64,000 nucleotides of DNA from Chinchilla lanigera (taxonomy: Eukaryota > Chordata > Mammalia > Rodentia > Chinchillidae), in the NCBI RefSeq assembly GCF_000276665.1, contig NW_004955438.1:8938338-9002337 (forward strand). Direction: 5' to 3'. The notes beneath the pieces are model-generated. The model saw nothing but the letters and a program-made list of their open reading frames with translations. It searched no databases and was not told where the DNA came from. This document shows positions 60,550 through 64,000 of the stretch, one piece after another. Each line of letters opens with the position of its first letter. Position 1 is the first letter of the stretch. Made by a program: the position numbers and the translations under genes.

Positions 60550-60977
60550 GAGATTTGAAAAAATTATATTTTATTTATTTTTTCCAATTAATTTTTTAAA
60601 GAGAATAAAGAACATTACAAACTATAAAGAATTTCACTGAACAAGATGATAAGAATTCAACAATAGTTGTTACATTGCATATTGTTGTTTTCAAATTAGT
60701 TGTTCAGATTACCAGATATAAGCTTGCAAAATTGGTCAAAAAATAATTAAAAAGAAGAAAAAGAAATTTAAGCATTAACTGTTCCTTTCGATAGACCAGT
60801 AGAAATCAATAGCACAATTGTCCCAGCTATCCTGTGTATATACATATATATTCTTTCTCTTCTTTCTTTCTTTTCTCCTTTCCCTCATCCCAGTTGTTCC
60901 TTCCTTTGAGCAATTTCTTTCCCTTTCACAGTATCTATTGTACCTTTCAGATTTTATTTGCTCTTTCAGGTTCTTCA
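60550..60977 (-). mobile_element. L1 3' UTR alone (extreme 5' truncation), antisense
   Basis: Read on the minus strand, gaacctgaaagagcaaataa begins at 60972, right where ORF2 stops in related copies. It is followed by tgtgaaagggaaagaaattg, the ggaaggaacaactgggatga box, an 'aggatagctgggacaattgt' stretch and 'gaaaggaacagttaatgctt'. The same order occurs in the 3' UTRs at 1117-1565, 28684-29095 and 41568-41915. No ORF2 is present. Confidence 0.85.
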
Positions 60978-61492
60978 GAAATCATATTTTAGTTTAATGT
61001 TTAATTAATAAATAATTATTAAATCCATGTGAATATGTGATATAAGATGATGATTCCAAATGTATTTTTTTATTGTCCATTTATATATTATTGTTTCCCA
61101 AAAATTATTCTAGAGTCAATTTTTAGTAGCCTCCTAATCTATCATCCTTATTTCAAGGAGGAAAAGTGTTTTAAAGAAATAATTCATGAAAGGCCCATTC
61201 TGAGATATTTTACTTACCAGAAGCAGAAATACAACTTCAACTGCAATTCAATTCTTTCAATACTTATGCTTGGGTTTACATTTTTATTCATAGTTTTCTT
61301 TCCACATTCTTCTTGTGCTTTCAACCTGTATTCTGCATACTTAAAAAAATACTGTTTTCAATACCAGTTATCTAACATTTTATAAAAATGAAATTTTGTT
61401 CCTGAGACTATGAGATGTTATCCTGAAATAAAGATGAAAGTAATGTTGATGGTGATAGAAATTAAGAAGATTTACTTCGAGTTTATCAGGTT
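60978..61492. other. No recognised feature; 112-codon frame
   Basis: A plus-strand frame (61047-61385) is open for 112 codons, rich in Phe, Tyr, Ile and Leu, as expected from T-rich composition. No domain recognised. Confidence 0.35.
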
Positions 61493-61672
61493 GAATTTGA
61501 ACTTCCCATACATTGATGCTGAACTATCAGCTCAAAAAGGATAGAGACTGAGAAAGTCCTACTTCCTTCCTAGGATCTTCCTTCCTAGAATTTGCACTTC
61601 CCATACATTGATGCTGAACTATCAGCTCAAAAAGATGGAGACTGAGAAAGTCCTACTTCCTTCCTAGTATCT
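61493..61672. repeat. Recent tandem duplication, 95-bp unit, two copies
   Basis: Unit 1 (61493-61587) and unit 2 (61588 to about 61672) share gaatttg, acttcccatacattgatgct, gaactatcagctcaaaaag and gactgagaaagtcctacttc almost without change. Differences are about four positions, including one single-base indel in aaaaaggatagag against aaaaagatggag. A small ttccttccta repeat at the junction may have seeded the duplication. Confidence 0.95.
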
Positions 61673-61749
61673 AGAGTAGTGCTTGTGGACTTTCAGCAAG
61701 CATTTACTGGATATTATGGAATGGGATCAAATCCTCCAACCAGTGCAGA

Positions 61750-61830
61750 AATAGAGGCATTAATTAATATCATCACCATTTTACTGCTTGTGAAGTGAGA
61801 CTCACATGGATTACATGTTTTACCAGAAGA
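61750..61830 (-). mobile_element. Possible MIR fragment (antisense)
   Basis: attaatatcatcaccatttt, actgcttgtgaagtgagact and cacatggattacatg loosely follow antisense MIR (atccccattttacagatgag). Weak. Confidence 0.35.
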
Positions 61831-63349
61831 ACAGGGTAGATTCCAAGTAGAATGAAGTTGGGATTCACAAATGATATTCCTGAAACAGTACCTTCATTTC
61901 AGTTACTCTTCCTATCAGTAAATAAAATTTTGTAGGAATGTTTTTCACCAATTACTTATACCTAGTGAGCAAGTGGGTACATAACACGTTCACTAGTGTA
62001 AAGAGGATTAGGGGGATATCAAGCCATGCAATGGGAGTCAGAAGTCAAACCCGAATCTAATTGCAACCATGTGTTTCACTTTAATCTCTTCTGGCAAGGA
62101 AAATGGGATGGAGCTGAAACATAAATTCTGCACATTACCTAATATTCTCAGTGTGACTGTGAGTATACTTGTGTGTGTGCACTCAGTGTTTTGTGTGTGC
62201 ACATGAGACAGGGAGGGAGTTGGGGGACTGGAAACGTCTCAGAATTCCTTTCTCATAAGTTATTCATCAGTAAGAGTTACACAGATTTATCTGTCTAATA
62301 AAAGTGGTGCACATTTGCAGACTAACACTTTATACTGTTTATCCAAGTAAACTTGGTTTCTCGTGTTTCTGCACAGATCTAAAATTACACATATCTCTGT
62401 TTCTAAAAGTACAATATAATGTTCACCCGTTCAGTTGGCTAGAAGTTTTGCCCTTCATCTGAGATGATGTGAGTTTTCCAATAAGAGATAGAAGCATGCC
62501 TTATTTCATACATTCCAGAAACATTATGAGGTCGTAATTCACGTTTGTTGAATTAAATTTCTAAAACTGTGACTGGTTTTGTCAATTTCTGAACAATAAT
62601 AACAAGCAATGTCTAAATACTTATCAGTTTTTCTGGTGAGGAATGGGGCTTCTCATTACACTTTTATGTAAATGTAAAAGCAAGGATCCCTACCATGTTA
62701 TATGTAAAATATCTACAAGTGCAAAGAAGGTTTCATTATTTTAGTGGTATTCACACTACCCTGACTTGTACATGAAGCCATATCTCTCCTGTCAAATCCC
62801 AGAACTTGGTGCAAGAACTTTTATATTGCTTGTATTCAGTACATACCTGTTTTGCTGAGTGAATGCTTAAAAACATAATAAGGTTCTATAAATTTACACA
62901 AAACTTAATTCCAAAGAGAAAAGAACAACAATTTGAGGTATACAATTATAACAGGCATCTGTCTGTAGGGGCATATTGTTTATTGCTGTGTAGATCAATA
63001 GTCAGTAAGAAATTATGTGTTAAATTCTAAAAAGAGTATTTATAATGACTAATTTGCCTACACATCTAAAGTATCCTTGCAGGTTTGTAAATTATGAATA
63101 AAGACATTTCATTGATCATCAGTTAGCTAAGTAATTCTGAGCGTATCACGATATCCAGCATACAGACATGAGTTGGTGAGAGATGTTTGTAAATATCAGT
63201 GTTAGCAAAGCAAATAAAATCTGAAATTCAAAACAGGTTTCAGTGAAGCTAATACTTCTAAGTACTGAAGAAGGCACGAAGCCAAACTCAAATTATCTCC
63301 ACACTCAGGTGTGACAGTAGCCATTGAGAGATGATCTGTGGGAGCCTGA
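61831..63349. other. No recognised feature
   Basis: About 1.5 kb of plain sequence with a short gtgtgtgt-rich piece near 62170-62205. Nothing else seen. Confidence 0.4.
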
Positions 63350-63945
63350 CAGGAAACATGGCTCGATTAACATCCCTCTGGATGTTCTTTGCATTTTTGT
63401 GTATAGGAATGTTATTGATTTTTGAGTGTTCATTTTGTATCCAGCAACACTACTGAATAGGGTTTTTAAGTCTCCAAGTCTTGGTGGAGTTTGCGGGGTC
63501 TTCTATGTACAGTATCATGTCATCTGCAAATATTGATAATTTAAATTCTTCCTTTGTTATCCTTATTCCTTTTATTTCTCTCTCTCTTGTCTAATTGCTC
63601 TGACTAATGTTTCCAGAACTGTGTTGAATAGAAGTGGTAGTGGACATCCTAGTCTTGTTTCTGATTTTAGAGTGAAAGCTTTTAGGTTTTGACTATTTAG
63701 TGTGATATTGGCTGTTAGTTTGTTATACGTGATATTTATCACATAGAGATAAATACCATCTATTCCAGTTTTCTGTAGAGGTTTATCATGGATGGACATT
63801 GTACTTTGTCAAATGTGTTTTATGCATCTGCTGAGATGATCATACGATATTTGTTTGTGGCTCTGTTAATATTAATATAGTGTATTGCATTTATTGATTT
63901 GCATATATTGAAGCATTCCTGCATGCTTGGGATGAATCTTTCTTG
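63350..63945 (-). mobile_element. L1 ORF2 reverse-transcriptase region (antisense)
   Basis: The minus strand encodes an L1 reverse-transcriptase segment in a 75-codon frame (63572-63799): [31 protein letters not shown] and [19 protein letters not shown]. This is the segment just before the F-A-D-D catalytic motif in L1 ORF2p. Further right, plus-strand tgcatctgctgagatgatca belongs to the region before it. The copy starts near 63350 and continues beyond the ID at its right. Frame breaks show it is dead. Confidence 0.88.
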
Positions 63946-64000
63946 GTCTTGTTTTTTTTTTTTTTTTTTGTCTTTTAGTACCAGAAATTGAACTCATGAC
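63946..64000 (-). mobile_element. ID SINE (antisense), cut by window end
   Basis: A long T tail, then tagtaccagaaattgaactc and atgac, the reverse 3' core of an ID. Only about 30 bases of the body are inside the window. It is inserted into the L1 to its left. Confidence 0.85.

Noticed and set aside
1..64000. CRISPR array, operon, phage or bacterial mobile island
   Set aside because: No regularly spaced direct repeats, no dense coding, and the repeat content is that of a rodent nuclear genome.

Overview
This 64 kb window looks like AT-rich, gene-poor nuclear DNA from a mammal, almost certainly a rodent. The lineage evidence is the repeats: B1 SINEs related to 7SL RNA, tRNA-Ala-type ID SINEs, B1-ID composite SINEs, MaLR-type solo LTRs and L1 LINEs in both young and decayed forms. 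The ID copies share a 3' core ending in a GGTACCGG-like box and (A)n or (AAAAC)n tails, which differs from the mouse/rat BC1-type core as I remember it. That suggests a non-murine rodent, perhaps a castorimorph (beaver or kangaroo-rat group), but I cannot settle this by eye.

I found no intact protein-coding gene, no host exon with splice sites, no tRNA, rRNA or snRNA gene, no CRISPR array, and nothing bacterial or phage-like. The longest open frames (up to about 200 codons) are either transposon remains, such as L1 ORF2 C-termini, or chance frames running through repeats. The window is best read as intergenic or deep intronic sequence.

Layout. 1-1565: an L1 with an inverted 5' piece, carrying an ID SINE. 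2520-2945: possible old LTR. 3360-4760: an old L1 split by a MaLR solo LTR with a perfect 5-bp target duplication. 6880-7260 and 10018-10430: MaLR LTR fragments. 10925-11240: a locally CpG-denser, repeat-free patch. 11590-12400: two MIRs. 12574-13136: an old LTR-like repeat split by an ID. 15255-19560: a long old L1 on the minus strand, with a B1 at its 3' side and a younger L1 inside it. 20520-23200: no recognised repeat. 23203-23322: a short ERV-L-like reverse-transcriptase remnant. 24176-25923: B1, ID and a MaLR LTR. 27990-29110: a 5'-truncated L1 keeping the ORF2 C-terminus. 30325-32079: MaLR, L2/MIR-like and B1 pieces. 33968-34001: a palindrome containing two octamer motifs. 35530-37440: an inverted ID pair, then a minus-strand L1. 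39527-41915: IDs, an old L1 with two nested SINEs, an LTR and a younger L1. 43200-50700: B1, microsatellite, MIR and ID in otherwise plain sequence. 50902-54912: B1s, a composite SINE and a MaLR LTR nested in an older repeat. 56010-59400: IDs, a MaLR LTR and an old interspersed repeat. 60550-60977: an L1 3' UTR alone. 61493-61672: a recent 95-bp tandem duplication. 63350-64000: L1 reverse-transcriptase sequence with an ID running off the edge.

The elements do not act together as a system. They record successive retrotransposition: old L1, MIR, L2 and LTRs first, then B1, then younger L1 and ID, with several datable nestings. I did not find a novel biological system. The most checkable observations are the nested insertions with target-site duplications, the 5'-inverted L1, three close inverted ID pairs, the octamer palindrome and the tandem duplication. 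All repeat-family names come from memory of consensus features and were not checked against a library.
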